Positions 18,134 through 26,682 of a DNA stretch of 64,000 nt are shown here, piece after piece. A model generated the notes under the pieces. That model was given only the letters and a program-made list of their open reading frames with translations, was not told the origin of the DNA and did not search any database. This DNA comes from Planctomycetaceae bacterium (GTDB lineage Bacteria; Planctomycetota; UBA1135; GCA-002686595). The translations under genes were made by a program, and so were the position numbers. The stretch spans positions 124,001 through 188,000 of the forward strand of contig WYBT01000038.1 in assembly GCA_011525785.1 (NCBI GenBank). The letters run 5' to 3'. Within the stretch, counting starts at the first letter, position 1, and every line of letters starts with the position of its first letter.

Positions 18134-19339
18134 ATGTTGACTGCGCTGTTCGCTCTGTTCGTGCTGGCGCAGGCGCCGGCGCTCACGCCGCAGACTCGCG
18201 TCGAGTGGCAGGCGGCGATCGAGCCCGACGCGACCGAGACCGCTTATCGCGCGATTGCGTGGCGCAACGAGTTCTGGCCGGCTGTCCAAGAGGCGCGCGC
18301 GCTCGGTCGACCGCTGCTGTTCTGGACCATGAACGGCCACCCGCTCGGCTGCACATGAAACAACGGCGTCCGCGGACGCCAGATGGTCTGGTCAGACCAA
18401 CGCATCCAGGAGCTCTCGAAGCACTTCGTCCCCGTCGCGGACGAGGTCTACATGCTCTACCCCGAAGACCCGCACAACTTGGAGCGCGTGAAGGACGAGC
18501 CCGCGCACCAGCTCTTCAAGCGCTTCGGCGAGTCGATGCCCAAGGGCGATTGGAACCACCCGGGCACCAAGCAGGGCATCTACCTGATGGGGCCCGACGG
18601 CGAGTACCTCGAAGGTCGTTTCGCGGCCGGCAGCGATCCGGCGGACATCGCGCGGCGCATCGAGCGCGCGCTCGAGCGCTGGGAGAAGCTGCGCAAGGAG
18701 AAGAAGTACGCGAACAAGCCGGTTCCGGCGCTCGGCGAGCAATTGCCGCCAGAGGTCGAGGGCAAGCCGATGGTGCTGCGTGTCTCGCTGCGCGACTTGA
18801 AGTCGCTCGAGCGGCCTGCAGCGACGCCGCGTTGGCGCGCCGGCGCCTTCGACGATTCGAATTGGGCCGGATTCATGCAGTGGGCCTGGAACCAGAACTG
18901 GATCGCCTTCGACGAGCCGGCGGCCTGGATTCCCAAGGGCAAGGACGAGCAGCCCGTGGCCGACGCGCTGGTGAAGCGGCTGTGCCGCGAGGTGCTCGTC
19001 GACAACGTGCGCGGTCAGGCGCCGCACTGGACTCGCGAGCATGTCAAGCGCGCGGAGCTGTTCGTGCGCCGCGTCGGCGACAGCGAGCCGTGGCTCCTCG
19101 AGTACCGCGGCTCGGCGCAGATGGACGCGGGCGAGCAGGGCTACGAGGCGACGCTCGTCGGCGAAGCGCAGTGGGATTCGAAGGCTCGGCGCTTCGTGCG
19201 CTTCGAACTCGTGGCGCTTGGGCTCCGCCGCGGCGCGTGGCAGTTCAACCAGCGCGAGCGCGACAAGGGCCCGGCGCCGATGGGCGTGGCGCTGCGGCTG
19301 TTCGAAGAGCCTCCGGCCAGCGCAAAGTCGCGGCGCTGA
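18134..19339 (+). CDS. Candidate selenoprotein: exported thioredoxin-like protein with in-frame TGA (Sec75)
   Basis: Read through one TGA (18356-18358), this frame gives a 401-residue protein. ATG 18134 has a ribosome site (GGAGG at 18120-18124, 9 bases upstream) and follows the preceding stop by 4 bases. Residues 1-17 form a signal peptide. Residues about 35-170 look like a thioredoxin fold (EARALGRPLLFW, then HFVPVADEV, GIYLMGPDGEYLEGRF). The TGA falls where thioredoxin-like proteins hold their redox motif: Gly72-Cys73-Thr74-(TGA)-Asn-Asn-Gly, giving C-x-U. Residues 190-401 form an unrecognised, Trp-rich C-terminal domain. The downstream ATG at 18383 lacks a ribosome site, and starting there would lose the signal peptide and motif. 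A putative SECIS follows the TGA and a YedE-type selenium transporter lies downstream. The main alternative is a TGC-to-TGA nonsense mutation or sequencing error. Confidence 0.78.
18365..18399 (+). promoter_or_regulatory. Putative bacterial SECIS stem-loops after in-frame TGA
   Basis: Two hairpins follow the TGA at 18356-18358. The first pairs 18365-18370 with 18375-18380 around a CGCG loop. The second pairs 18384-18389 (TGGTCT) with 18394-18399 (AGACCA) around the loop GGTC at 18390-18393, leaving 31 bases between TGA and loop. Bacterial SECIS elements sit inside the coding region, usually with the apical loop about 16-37 nt after UGA, a short loop and a G in its first two positions. The second hairpin meets all three, and its GGU-containing loop recalls that of E. 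coli fdhF. SelB binding is inferred. Confidence 0.6.
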
Positions 19340-19537
19340 GCACGCGCACCTGTCGACCTGCGCAGCCGTGCTGGCGCGTGGTTGACCATGTGAGCGGCCG
19401 CACGCTGGCGGGCCGACCAACTCGTCAGCACGGCGAGGTTTGTCGCAACTCTCGGGAGGTTCGCGGGGCAATCACCGCGCCGCACACGATCGTGCGCAGA
19501 GCCAATATCACCTCCTACCTATTCGCGAGAATTCCTC

Positions 19538-20098
19538 ATGATCACTGCACGCCTTGTCCTGTTCGCAGCCCTCATGTGCGCCCCCGTGGCTGCGCTTGCC
19601 TCCGCCTGGTCTCCCAAGACCGTTGCCGAAATCGCTCCGACGCACGCGGCGCCCGATGCCGACCAAGCCCCGGCGGCGCGAGCCGAAGCGAGCGACGACT
19701 GGGTGGTGATGGGCGATCCCACCCGTCCGTTCTTCCTGCCGCCGGGCGCTTTCCTCGGGCTGACCGACGATGGCGGCGGCGATGACACCACCGGCGGCGC
19801 CGTGCCGTGCGGCGAAGGTCGACCTGTGGCCACGCCCAACAACGGCATGTCGGGTCAGGGCTGGGCCGACGACGAGGCGACCGCGAAAATGCGTTCGATC
19901 TCGGACTGCATGAAGAAGTTGATCGCCTACAGCGGCGTCAAGTGCGGGACGTGCGAGGACCTCAGCACCTGCCCGGCCTTCGCCAGCGTGCTGTTCCACC
20001 TCGTGCAGACCCAGACCTACCAGAGCTCGGACGGCTCGTGGCACGCCATCACGACCTACAAGGGGCCCTACTTCGTCGTCTGCGAGAAGTGCGAGTAG
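19538..20098 (+). CDS. Secreted hypothetical protein
   Basis: A 186-residue protein starting at ATG 19538, with a signal peptide (residues 1-22, ending AALASA). A low-complexity Asp/Ala/Gly-rich middle follows, then a C-terminal region (about 85-186) containing seven cysteines, including CGTCEDLSTCPAF and the terminal CEKCE. The Cys pairs suggest disulfides or metal binding. No family was recognised. It lies between the candidate selenoprotein and the YedE-type transporter on the same strand but is separated from each by 200-300 bases, so it is probably a separate transcript. A link to selenium is not supported by its sequence. Confidence 0.7.
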   Translation: MITARLVLFAALMCAPVAALASAWSPKTVAEIAPTHAAPDADQAPAARAEASDDWVVMGDPTRPFFLPPGAFLGLTDDGGGDDTTGGAVPCGEGRPVATPNNGMSGQGWADDEATAKMRSISDCMKKLIAYSGVKCGTCEDLSTCPAFASVLFHLVQTQTYQSSDGSWHAITTYKGPYFVVCEKCE

Positions 20099-20111
20099 TC
20101 GACGCCGCCAA

Positions 20112-20196
20112 GCCAGGCTCTCGCTTCCGTTCATCGCAGGCCACCGACCGCGCGCCGGTCTTCGGTTGCCCGCGAACGCGGAGGCGAGAGCCTGGC
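20112..20196. repeat. Long inverted repeat (18-base arms, 49-base loop)
   Basis: Bases 20112-20129 pair with 20179-20196 with one G-T wobble in 18. The loop can form a further small hairpin around 20146-20160. It sits just after the secreted protein gene ending at 20098 and is followed only by TTT, so it may be a transcription terminator or an mRNA-stabilising structure. It was checked as a possible tRNA-Sec and does not fit: there is no TCA anticodon arm and no T-loop. Confidence 0.5.
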
Positions 20197-20256
20197 GTCG
20201 TTTGCATCGGGCGTTGATGGCGCCGTACCAGTCGAGCGCCGCCTCCTCCGTGGCGC

Positions 20257-20400
20257 TCAGTTCTCGATCGTCCGCCGACGCTGCTTGGACAGCGCTGCGT
20301 AGACGCTCGGCTCGGCGGTGAAGAACTCGCGCCGCGCGAGCACGCGCTCCTTCGCCGCACTCGAGCGCGAGTGGTCGAGCGCGCGAGCGGGCGGCATCAT
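20257..20400 (-). CDS. Possible 47-residue protein (weak)
   Basis: A short frame starting at ATG 20400 and divergent from the YedE-type gene. The product is basic and hydrophilic, with AAKERVLARREFF in the middle and QRRRTIEN at the end. The only support is that 28 bases (20331-20358) are identical to 23726-23753, where the same frame encodes AAKERVLAR in the HEAT-repeat protein. No ribosome site is evident. It may be a relic or chance frame. Confidence 0.25.
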   Translation of the reverse strand: MMPPARALDHSRSSAAKERVLARREFFTAEPSVYAALSKQRRRTIEN

Positions 20401-20406
20401 TGCGCC

Positions 20407-21501
20407 ATGCTGCGCGGCGACGTCACGCGTTCGAGAGGCCTGCTCGGCGTCGCCTTGATCGCGCTGGTCGGCGCGCTCGCCGGCGCGCTGGTGCTCGCCG
20501 GGAACCCCGGGAACATGGGGCTGTGCGGCGCCTGCTTCCTGCGCGACCTCGGAGGGGCGCTGCGGCTGCACGCGGGGCCAGCAATCTTCCGGCCCGAACT
20601 GATCGGCCTGGTGCTCGGCGCGCTCCTGTGGTCCGCGATCGTGCGCCGACACGTCGGGCGCTCGGGCAGTCATGCGGCGGCGCGCTTCGCGCTGTGCGTC
20701 GCGATGGCGTTTGGCGCGCTGGTGTTCCTCGGCTGCCCGTTTCGACTGCTGCAACGGCTCGGCGGCGGCGATCTGCACGCCTGGGCCGCGCTCCCAGGCT
20801 TCGTGCTGGGCGTCGGCGCCGCGCGTTGGTTCGAGAGCCGCGGCTACTCGCTCGGCAAGACGCAGCAAGCTCCGCTAGCGCTCGGCCTGATCGGCCCGCT
20901 GACGTTCGTCGTGCTGCTGGCGCTGTTCGTCGGCGCCGATGTGCTCGCAGGACCGGGTCCGGACAGCGACGCCAAGCCCGCGCACGCGCCGTGGCTGCTC
21001 GCGCTCGCTCTGGCGCTTCCGGCAGGCGCGATCCTCTCGGCCACGGAGTTCTGCGTGATCTCCGCGACGCGCGCGGTGTTCGGCGGTTCGCGCTGGATGC
21101 TGATCGCGACCGCGGCGCTCGTCGCGAGCTATGCGTTGGTCCTCGCGCTCGGCGGCAAGGCCAACTGGTCGATCGGCCTTCAACCCGTCGCGCACGCGGA
21201 CTGGCTGTGGAACACGCTCGCGCTCGCGCTGGTCGGACTGTGCGGCGCGCTCGCCGGCGGATGTCCCGTGCGACAGCTCGTGATGGCCGGCGAAGGCAAC
21301 GGCGACGCCTTCATCGGCGTGTGCGGCCTGGTGGTGGGCGGCGCGCTCGCGCACGCGCTGTCGATCGCCTCCGCGGCTGCGAGCGCGGACGCCGCCGGCG
21401 GAGTCAGCTCGGCTGGCAAGGCCACCGTTGCGGTCTCGATCGTGCTCGTGTTGCTCTACGCGTTCGCGATGCGCAGCAGGCAGACGAGCGCTCCAGCGTG
21501 A
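20407..21501 (+). CDS. yedE: YedE-type selenium metabolism membrane protein (putative selenium transporter)
   Basis: A 364-residue polytopic membrane protein, started at ATG 20407 (an in-frame GTG at 20371 is an alternative). It belongs to the YeeE/YedE family and matches the selenium-associated YedE subgroup: GNPGNMGLCGACFLRD near residues 34-49, GALVFLGCPFRLLQRL, and the second-half repeat GALAGGCPVRQLVMAGEGNGDAF. The conserved cysteines in those motifs are present. Family knowledge: this subgroup co-occurs with selenium-utilisation genes and is proposed to import a selenium species; biochemical proof is limited. No yedF-like sulfurtransferase gene follows. Its position 1.07 kb downstream of the candidate selenoprotein fits a selenium-linked locus. 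Confidence 0.85.
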   Translation: MLRGDVTRSRGLLGVALIALVGALAGALVLAGNPGNMGLCGACFLRDLGGALRLHAGPAIFRPELIGLVLGALLWSAIVRRHVGRSGSHAAARFALCVAMAFGALVFLGCPFRLLQRLGGGDLHAWAALPGFVLGVGAARWFESRGYSLGKTQQAPLALGLIGPLTFVVLLALFVGADVLAGPGPDSDAKPAHAPWLLALALALPAGAILSATEFCVISATRAVFGGSRWMLIATAALVASYALVLALGGKANWSIGLQPVAHADWLWNTLALALVGLCGALAGGCPVRQLVMAGEGNGDAFIGVCGLVVGGALAHALSIASAAASADAAGGVSSAGKATVAVSIVLVLLYAFAMRSRQTSAPA

Positions 21502-21671
21502 GTTCTCCGCGGTGCGCGCTCCTTGCGCACTGCGCGCGCCGTTCGCCCAGCCGCCGTGTTCGTTCGCCAGCAAGCCGCATGTTGCGTGGCTTTGCGCGAA
21601 GCAAGCCTGCGGCGGCGTGGCGCTGCGACGGTTCGAGCCGCCGCAGCGCCAGGTGACGTTCTGAACTTCGC

Positions 21672-23963
21672 TCAGCTCCCGCCGATCGCGTCGAGCGCGG
21701 CCTGCACGGCGGCGCGCAGCTCCTTGTCGTCGCGCTCGAGCAGCTTGACGAGCGCCGGCAACGCGGGCCGCGCGCGCAAGATCGCGAGCGCCTTCACCGC
21801 GCCGATCACGACATCGCGATTGGGGCTCTCGAGCAGCTTGGAGAGCTCCGCGACGGTGCTCTGCTCGACCGTGACGACCTTGCGCCAGGCCTCGAACTCG
21901 GCCACGGCTTCGCGGTGCTTGCGGAAGGCCTCGGCGGCTTCCATCGCCGCGGCGCGCACCGTGCTGTCGGGGTTGCGGATCTCGCGCTCGAGGATCGGGA
22001 GCGCTTGCTCGACCAGGCCGTCGGCGAAACGCGTGATCGCAGTCTTGCGCAGCGCGGGCCGACCGGCTTCGAGCGCGGGGTACAGCTCCACGAGCCGCGC
22101 GGCGACTTCAGGGCTGGCCCAGGAAGGAGCGAGCACTACCTCGAGCAACTCGCCGCGCGCCGACTCCGACTTGGCCGCCAGCCACAGTCGCTCCCAAGTC
22201 GCGAGGGCGGCCGACGCGTCCAGCGCCGTCAGCAGGTAGAGCGCCGGATCTTTGGGGCTGGCGGGTTGCTCGCTTTGCAACCGACGCATCAACTCGGCCT
22301 CCAAGCGGGCGAGCGTGTCTTGCGGCGCTGCCTGAAAGGCCGCGCGGACGTAGGGGGGCGCGTAGGCCAGCCCCCGCGCGTGCGTCCGGCAGGCGTCAGC
22401 GATGAAACGCGGATCGGCCTCGAGCTCGAGTTGCTCCATGGCGGGCTTGGCCAAGTCCTTGTCATCTGCAGTGAGCAGGTGAGCCAGGAGCGCGTGAGCG
22501 TCCGCGCCGGCGCGCTCCTTGGGGCCGCGCCCCAGGTTGCGAACCAGCCGTGACACAAACGCCTCGACGTACGCAGGGCGATGACTCTCCGGAATCGAAC
22601 TCCACGTCTGCCCCCAGAGCGCGAGCGGGACCGTCGGCTCGGACCTGGCGATGCGACCCCAGATGTGCCCTTGGACCGTGCGACTCCAGCCCTCGTGCGC
22701 CACCGCACCCCATCCGGCGTCACACGCCAGCGCTACCTTCGTCCAGGCGGCGAAATCGACGGTGCCGGGAGTCGCACTCCGCATCGAGTCGATCGCGACG
22801 AGCAGGCGCACGAGGTCATCGCTCTTCGCCGCTCCTCGACGGCGAGCGAGCGCCGCCAGCAGCGGCGACATCGCTGCCGAGGGCTTGATGGCGGCCAGTT
22901 GCATCACCGCCCACGCGTCGAGGTCGAGGTGCTCGACCCGCGCGAGCTCGCTGGCGAGTTCATCGCGGTTCGCAGTCGCTTCGGCGCTCTGGAGGTGCAC
23001 GCTCTCCAGCGCCTCGACCGCAAGCTCACGCGTCGTCGCGTCGCCAGCGCTCAGCGCACGAGTGCGTCGGAGCAAGTCGAGCAGGACCGCGTCGGAGATC
23101 CCGCCCCGCACGACACCGAACGCGGCTGCGCGCTGCTCCTGCGGCTGGGATGCATCGAAAGCGATCTGGAGCAGTCGCTTCGGCGCGTTCCTGACGAGCC
23201 AGCTGGCGGCGGCCTGCCTCATGCCGCCCTCCTGCTGACTGGAGCCCATCAGGACCACGACGGCCTCGACAGCGCGCGGATCCTTCACGCTGAGCAAGCG
23301 AGTCGCCACCAGTTCGCGGATGCTGGGCACGGGGTCCGTCGCGGCGCGCAGGCTGAGCTCCAGGAAGCGCTGGTCGCCCGCCGCATCGACGACGGCCTTG
23401 CGGATCGTCGGGTCAGCAGAGTCGTACGCCGCGATCAAGGCGCGGTCGGCTTCGGGCGTCTGCATCAACGCGAGCGCCCGCGCTGCGACGGCCGGCACGT
23501 GCGGAGGCTTCGACTTGCCGTCTGCAGAAGTCGAGTCGGTCAGCGAGAGCGCGAGCACGTCGATGATGCTCGGACCGAGGTCGACGAGCTGCTGCGCGGC
23601 GCGGGAGATGTTCTCGAAGCTCGGCAGGTCGTTCTGCGCCTTGAAGAGCATCGTGACGGCGCGGCCGCGCAGTTGCTCCTGCACGGCCGCGTCCTGAGCC
23701 TGACTCGCAGCCGGGCCCTTGCCCTGCCGCGCGAGCACGCGCTCCTTCGCCGCGCTCGCCTCGGCGGCGGTCTTCGCGTCGCCAGCGGCCTTTGCCGCAG
23801 CTTCGGCCTGTTCGTAGAGCTTCTGCGCGCCGGCGAAGTCGCGCTGGTGCTCCTCGGCCAGCGCGCCACGTTCGAGCAGCGCGCGCGGGGTGGTCTGAGC
23901 CGGGGCCTGCGCGCCGAGCGCGATCAAGGCGGAGAGCAAAACACTGTTGAGCATCGCAATCAT
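21672..23963 (-). CDS. Secreted HEAT-repeat protein
   Basis: A 763-residue protein from ATG 23963, chosen because it opens a signal peptide (MIAMLNSVLLSALIALGAQA). A helical, TPR-like Ala/Glu-rich stretch (about 25-85) is followed by many HEAT/armadillo-type helical pairs. The clearest are near residues 120-260 (PHVPAVAARALALM, VPSIRELVATRLLS) and 630-763 (DSTVRAAAMEAAEAF, NRDVVIGAVKALAIL, DDKELRAAVQAALDAIGG). Such proteins act as scaffolds. It lies 113 bases downstream of the response regulator on the same strand and may be co-transcribed with the two-component system. Partners are unknown. Confidence 0.8.
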   Translation of the reverse strand: MIAMLNSVLLSALIALGAQAPAQTTPRALLERGALAEEHQRDFAGAQKLYEQAEAAAKAAGDAKTAAEASAAKERVLARQGKGPAASQAQDAAVQEQLRGRAVTMLFKAQNDLPSFENISRAAQQLVDLGPSIIDVLALSLTDSTSADGKSKPPHVPAVAARALALMQTPEADRALIAAYDSADPTIRKAVVDAAGDQRFLELSLRAATDPVPSIRELVATRLLSVKDPRAVEAVVVLMGSSQQEGGMRQAAASWLVRNAPKRLLQIAFDASQPQEQRAAAFGVVRGGISDAVLLDLLRRTRALSAGDATTRELAVEALESVHLQSAEATANRDELASELARVEHLDLDAWAVMQLAAIKPSAAMSPLLAALARRRGAAKSDDLVRLLVAIDSMRSATPGTVDFAAWTKVALACDAGWGAVAHEGWSRTVQGHIWGRIARSEPTVPLALWGQTWSSIPESHRPAYVEAFVSRLVRNLGRGPKERAGADAHALLAHLLTADDKDLAKPAMEQLELEADPRFIADACRTHARGLAYAPPYVRAAFQAAPQDTLARLEAELMRRLQSEQPASPKDPALYLLTALDASAALATWERLWLAAKSESARGELLEVVLAPSWASPEVAARLVELYPALEAGRPALRKTAITRFADGLVEQALPILEREIRNPDSTVRAAAMEAAEAFRKHREAVAEFEAWRKVVTVEQSTVAELSKLLESPNRDVVIGAVKALAILRARPALPALVKLLERDDKELRAAVQAALDAIGGS

Positions 23964-24076
23964 GGTGGTTGGCGTCCTTCGTGCGGGGGTCGTTCCGCGA
24001 CTTCGATCAGTGGACGCGTTCATCGCCAGGAGCTTGTCAGAGCCCTCGCGCGCAGTTGTCAAAAGTTGTGACGGGC

Positions 24077-24766
24077 TCAGGCGTTCAGTCGGTAGCCCAC
24101 GCCAAACGCCGTCACGAGGTAGCGCGGCTCGCCGGGGTCGCGCTCGACCTTCTGGCGCAGCTTGACCATGTGCTGGTCGACGGTGCGCGTGGTGGGGAAC
24201 TTCTCGTGGCCCCACACGACCTCGAGGAAGCGCTCGCGCGACACGGGGCGGCCGCGTTCGCGCCACAAGAGGCGCAGCATGTCGACCTCGCGCACGCTGA
24301 GGTCCTCGACGCGCCCGTCGAGCTCGACCTTCATCGCGCGCAGGTCGATCTTCGCCGGCCCCAGCTCGAGCTCGCTCGGTCCGTCGTCGCCCGGCGCGTT
24401 CGTGCGCAGCCGCGCGCGGATGCGGGCTTCGAGTTCCGCGAGGCTGAAGGGCTTGGTGACGTAGTCGTCGGCGCCCAGATCGAAGCCGCGCACCTTGTCC
24501 ATCTCCTGGTTCTTGGCCGTGAGCAGGATCACCGGCGTCTTGCGGCCGTCGCGGCGCAGCGCAGCGAGCACGTCGAAGCCCGACTTGCGCGGCAGCATGA
24601 CGTCGAGCAGCACGAGATCGAACGAGCCGCGCTTGAGCACTTCGAGCGCTGCAGCGCCGTCGCGCGCGACCTGCACCTCGTAGCCAGCCTTGGCGAGCGC
24701 GTACTCCAGGCCCGCGATCATGGCCTCTTCGTCCTCGACCACCAGGATGCGCGATTTGGCGCTCAC
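24077..24766 (-). CDS. OmpR/PhoB-family response regulator
   Basis: A 229-residue protein starting at GTG 24766, overlapping the sensor kinase stop by 4 bases (GTGA). The receiver domain covers residues 5-120, with acidic pair Glu11-Asp12, phospho-acceptor Asp55 (LVLLDVMLP), Thr83 and Lys105 (TKPFS). A winged-helix DNA-binding domain covers about 130-227 (LSVREVDMLRLLWRERGR, TRTVDQHMVKLRQKVE, VTAFGVGYRLN). It should be phosphorylated by the kinase encoded directly upstream and act as a transcription factor. Targets are unknown; the downstream HEAT-repeat gene is a candidate. Confidence 0.95.
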   Translation of the reverse strand: MSAKSRILVVEDEEAMIAGLEYALAKAGYEVQVARDGAAALEVLKRGSFDLVLLDVMLPRKSGFDVLAALRRDGRKTPVILLTAKNQEMDKVRGFDLGADDYVTKPFSLAELEARIRARLRTNAPGDDGPSELELGPAKIDLRAMKVELDGRVEDLSVREVDMLRLLWRERGRPVSRERFLEVVWGHEKFPTTRTVDQHMVKLRQKVERDPGEPRYLVTAFGVGYRLNA

Positions 24767-26682
24767 GAGTGCTCCTTCGACGCGCTCGGCAATTCGATCT
24801 CGAAGCGACTCCCGCCGCCGTCGCGCGCGACATGGCGCGCTGTTCCGCCGTGGCTCTCGGCGACCTTGCGCACCAGCGCGAGCCCCAGCCCCACGCCGGG
24901 CTGTTCGCGCGTGAGTTCGTCGCCCAGGCGCTGGAAAGGCTCGAAAATGCGCTCGGAATCGCTGCTGGCGACGCCGGGGCCGCGGTCGAGCACCGCGAGC
25001 ACGACCCTGTCGCCGCGCGGCTCGATCTGGACCTCGATGTCGCTCGCGGCGCCGTACTTGGTCGCGTTGGTGAGCAGCTCGAACAGCGCGCTGCCGAGAG
25101 CGTCGCGGCTCGCGAGCACGCGCAGGCTCTCGTCGCAGGGGTGCAGTTTGACGGCGACGTGCTTCTCGAGCGCCAGCGGTTCGAACTGACGCAGCGTGTC
25201 GAGCGCTAGCTGGCGAACGAGCACTTCTTCGCGCTCGCGCGGGGCCGCCTCGCGATCCAGCCGCGCCATTTCGAGCACCGACGAGATCAGACGCGAGAGT
25301 CGATCGGCCTCGCTGACCGTGCGCGCGCCGAACTCGCGCACCTTGGCCTCGCTCACGCCGCCTTGTTCCAGCAGTTCCGCCAGCAGCCGGATCGAGGCGA
25401 GCGGCGCTTTCAGCTCGTGCGTCACCGCGGCGACGAACTGTTCGCGCTGGTGCGCCGCGCGGGCCTCGCGTTCGAGCGCGCGAATGCCGAGCCATGCCGC
25501 GATGGCCGAGGCGAGCAGCGCGAGCGCCGAGACGCCCGCGATGATCCAAAAGCGCGTGCGCGCTTCGCGGCGAGCGCTCTCGATGTCGAGGCTGCGCGCG
25601 CGCACGGAGTAGACGTCGAACGGCGGCGGCAAGCGCTCGACGACCGTGTCGGCGTCGAGTTCGAGCTCGAGCCCGGCCACGCGGCGTCCGCCGGCGTCCA
25701 CGATGCCCGCGCCCAGGCCCAGATCGCGCCAGGCGCCGAGCTCGGGCCGTTCGAGCGCAGCCCGCGCGAGCGCCGCGCCTCGCAACGCAACCACCTCGTA
25801 GCCCGACGTGTTTTGCGTGGCCCGCAACAACGCGAACTCGCGCTCGGAGTCGCCGAGCAGCGGATCCCGTTCGAGCTCGAACCACGCTCGACCGCCCGGC
25901 GCTCCCGAGGCGAGCCAGTTGGAGATGCCGCTGCGCCAACTCGAGCGCAGCGCGCGCGCGAACCGGCGATTGCTGTCGAGCGCGCGCAGTTCGGCGCAGG
26001 CGTTCGCATCGCGCTCGCACAGCGCAGCCAGCGCTTCCTCAGTGAGGATCGCGAGCGAGCCGGGCTCGAAGGCCGCGCGCTCGTCGATCAGCTCGCGCAC
26101 GAGCGCCGCGAGCGCCGCCGGCTCGATTCCTTCGAGTCGATTCAACTGCCAGCGCGCCACCAGCGCACGCCGCAGCCCGCGTTCGTCGACGCTGCTGGGA
26201 TGCTCGGCCACGAGCCGCTCGAGCGCTGCGCGTGCTTGCGTCGCATCGCCGGCGTTCAACTCGATCGCGGCGCGGGTGCTCAGGGCCCAGGCCGCGAGTC
26301 CGGGCGCGTCGGCGCGTTCAGCGTGCTCGTCCAGCTTGCGGCGCAGCTCGTCGAGCGCGCCTTCGCGCTCGAGCGCGTCGATCTGGCTGCGGTGGAACGG
26401 CGTCGGTCCGCTCTGCGGTGCTGCGCTCGCGCGCTCACTCGGCCAGACGCCTTCCGCGCTCGTGTTGATCGCAAGCCCCTCGACGCCATCGGGTTCCAGC
26501 GCGCGCGCCACGCTCTCGAACGATTCGCTGACCGCGCGCGCCGCCGACACCGACTGCGAACGCAGGCGCTCCTCGACGCGCTCGGCGTCGGCGGAGAGCT
26601 CGCGCAGCCCGAGCACGGCGAGCGTGCCGGCGGCGAGCACGAGGGCTGCGAACCAGGCGGCGATGCGGGGGCGGCGTGTCAC
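24763..26682 (-). CDS. Sensor histidine kinase
   Basis: A 639-residue protein starting at GTG 26682. Two membrane segments, about residues 7-26 and 375-397, enclose a large outer region with helical TPR-like repeats (EGALDELRRKLDEHAERADA and following), so sensing is probably extracytoplasmic. The HisKA domain has the phospho-accepting His422 in VTHELKAPLASIRLLAELL. The ATPase domain has the N box (LFELLTNATKYG), the G1 box (LDRGPGVAS) and the G2 box (GVGLGLALVRKVAESHGG). It is the first gene of an operon with the response regulator (4-base overlap). The signal is not identifiable. Confidence 0.93.
   Translation of the reverse strand: MTRRPRIAAWFAALVLAAGTLAVLGLRELSADAERVEERLRSQSVSAARAVSESFESVARALEPDGVEGLAINTSAEGVWPSERASAAPQSGPTPFHRSQIDALEREGALDELRRKLDEHAERADAPGLAAWALSTRAAIELNAGDATQARAALERLVAEHPSSVDERGLRRALVARWQLNRLEGIEPAALAALVRELIDERAAFEPGSLAILTEEALAALCERDANACAELRALDSNRRFARALRSSWRSGISNWLASGAPGGRAWFELERDPLLGDSEREFALLRATQNTSGYEVVALRGAALARAALERPELGAWRDLGLGAGIVDAGGRRVAGLELELDADTVVERLPPPFDVYSVRARSLDIESARREARTRFWIIAGVSALALLASAIAAWLGIRALEREARAAHQREQFVAAVTHELKAPLASIRLLAELLEQGGVSEAKVREFGARTVSEADRLSRLISSVLEMARLDREAAPREREEVLVRQLALDTLRQFEPLALEKHVAVKLHPCDESLRVLASRDALGSALFELLTNATKYGAASDIEVQIEPRGDRVVLAVLDRGPGVASSDSERIFEPFQRLGDELTREQPGVGLGLALVRKVAESHGGTARHVARDGGGSRFEIELPSASKEHS

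Noticed and set aside
18134..18358. A separate 74-residue secreted peptide ending at TGA 18358
   Set aside because: The peptide would stop in the middle of a thioredoxin-like redox motif, and the same frame continues with matching fold features after the TGA. A single protein with Sec is the better reading.
20112..20196. tRNA-Sec (selC) gene near the selenium transporter
   Set aside because: The inverted repeat is about the right size, but there is no TCA anticodon arm, no T-loop GTTCGA-like sequence and no 3' end typical of a tRNA.
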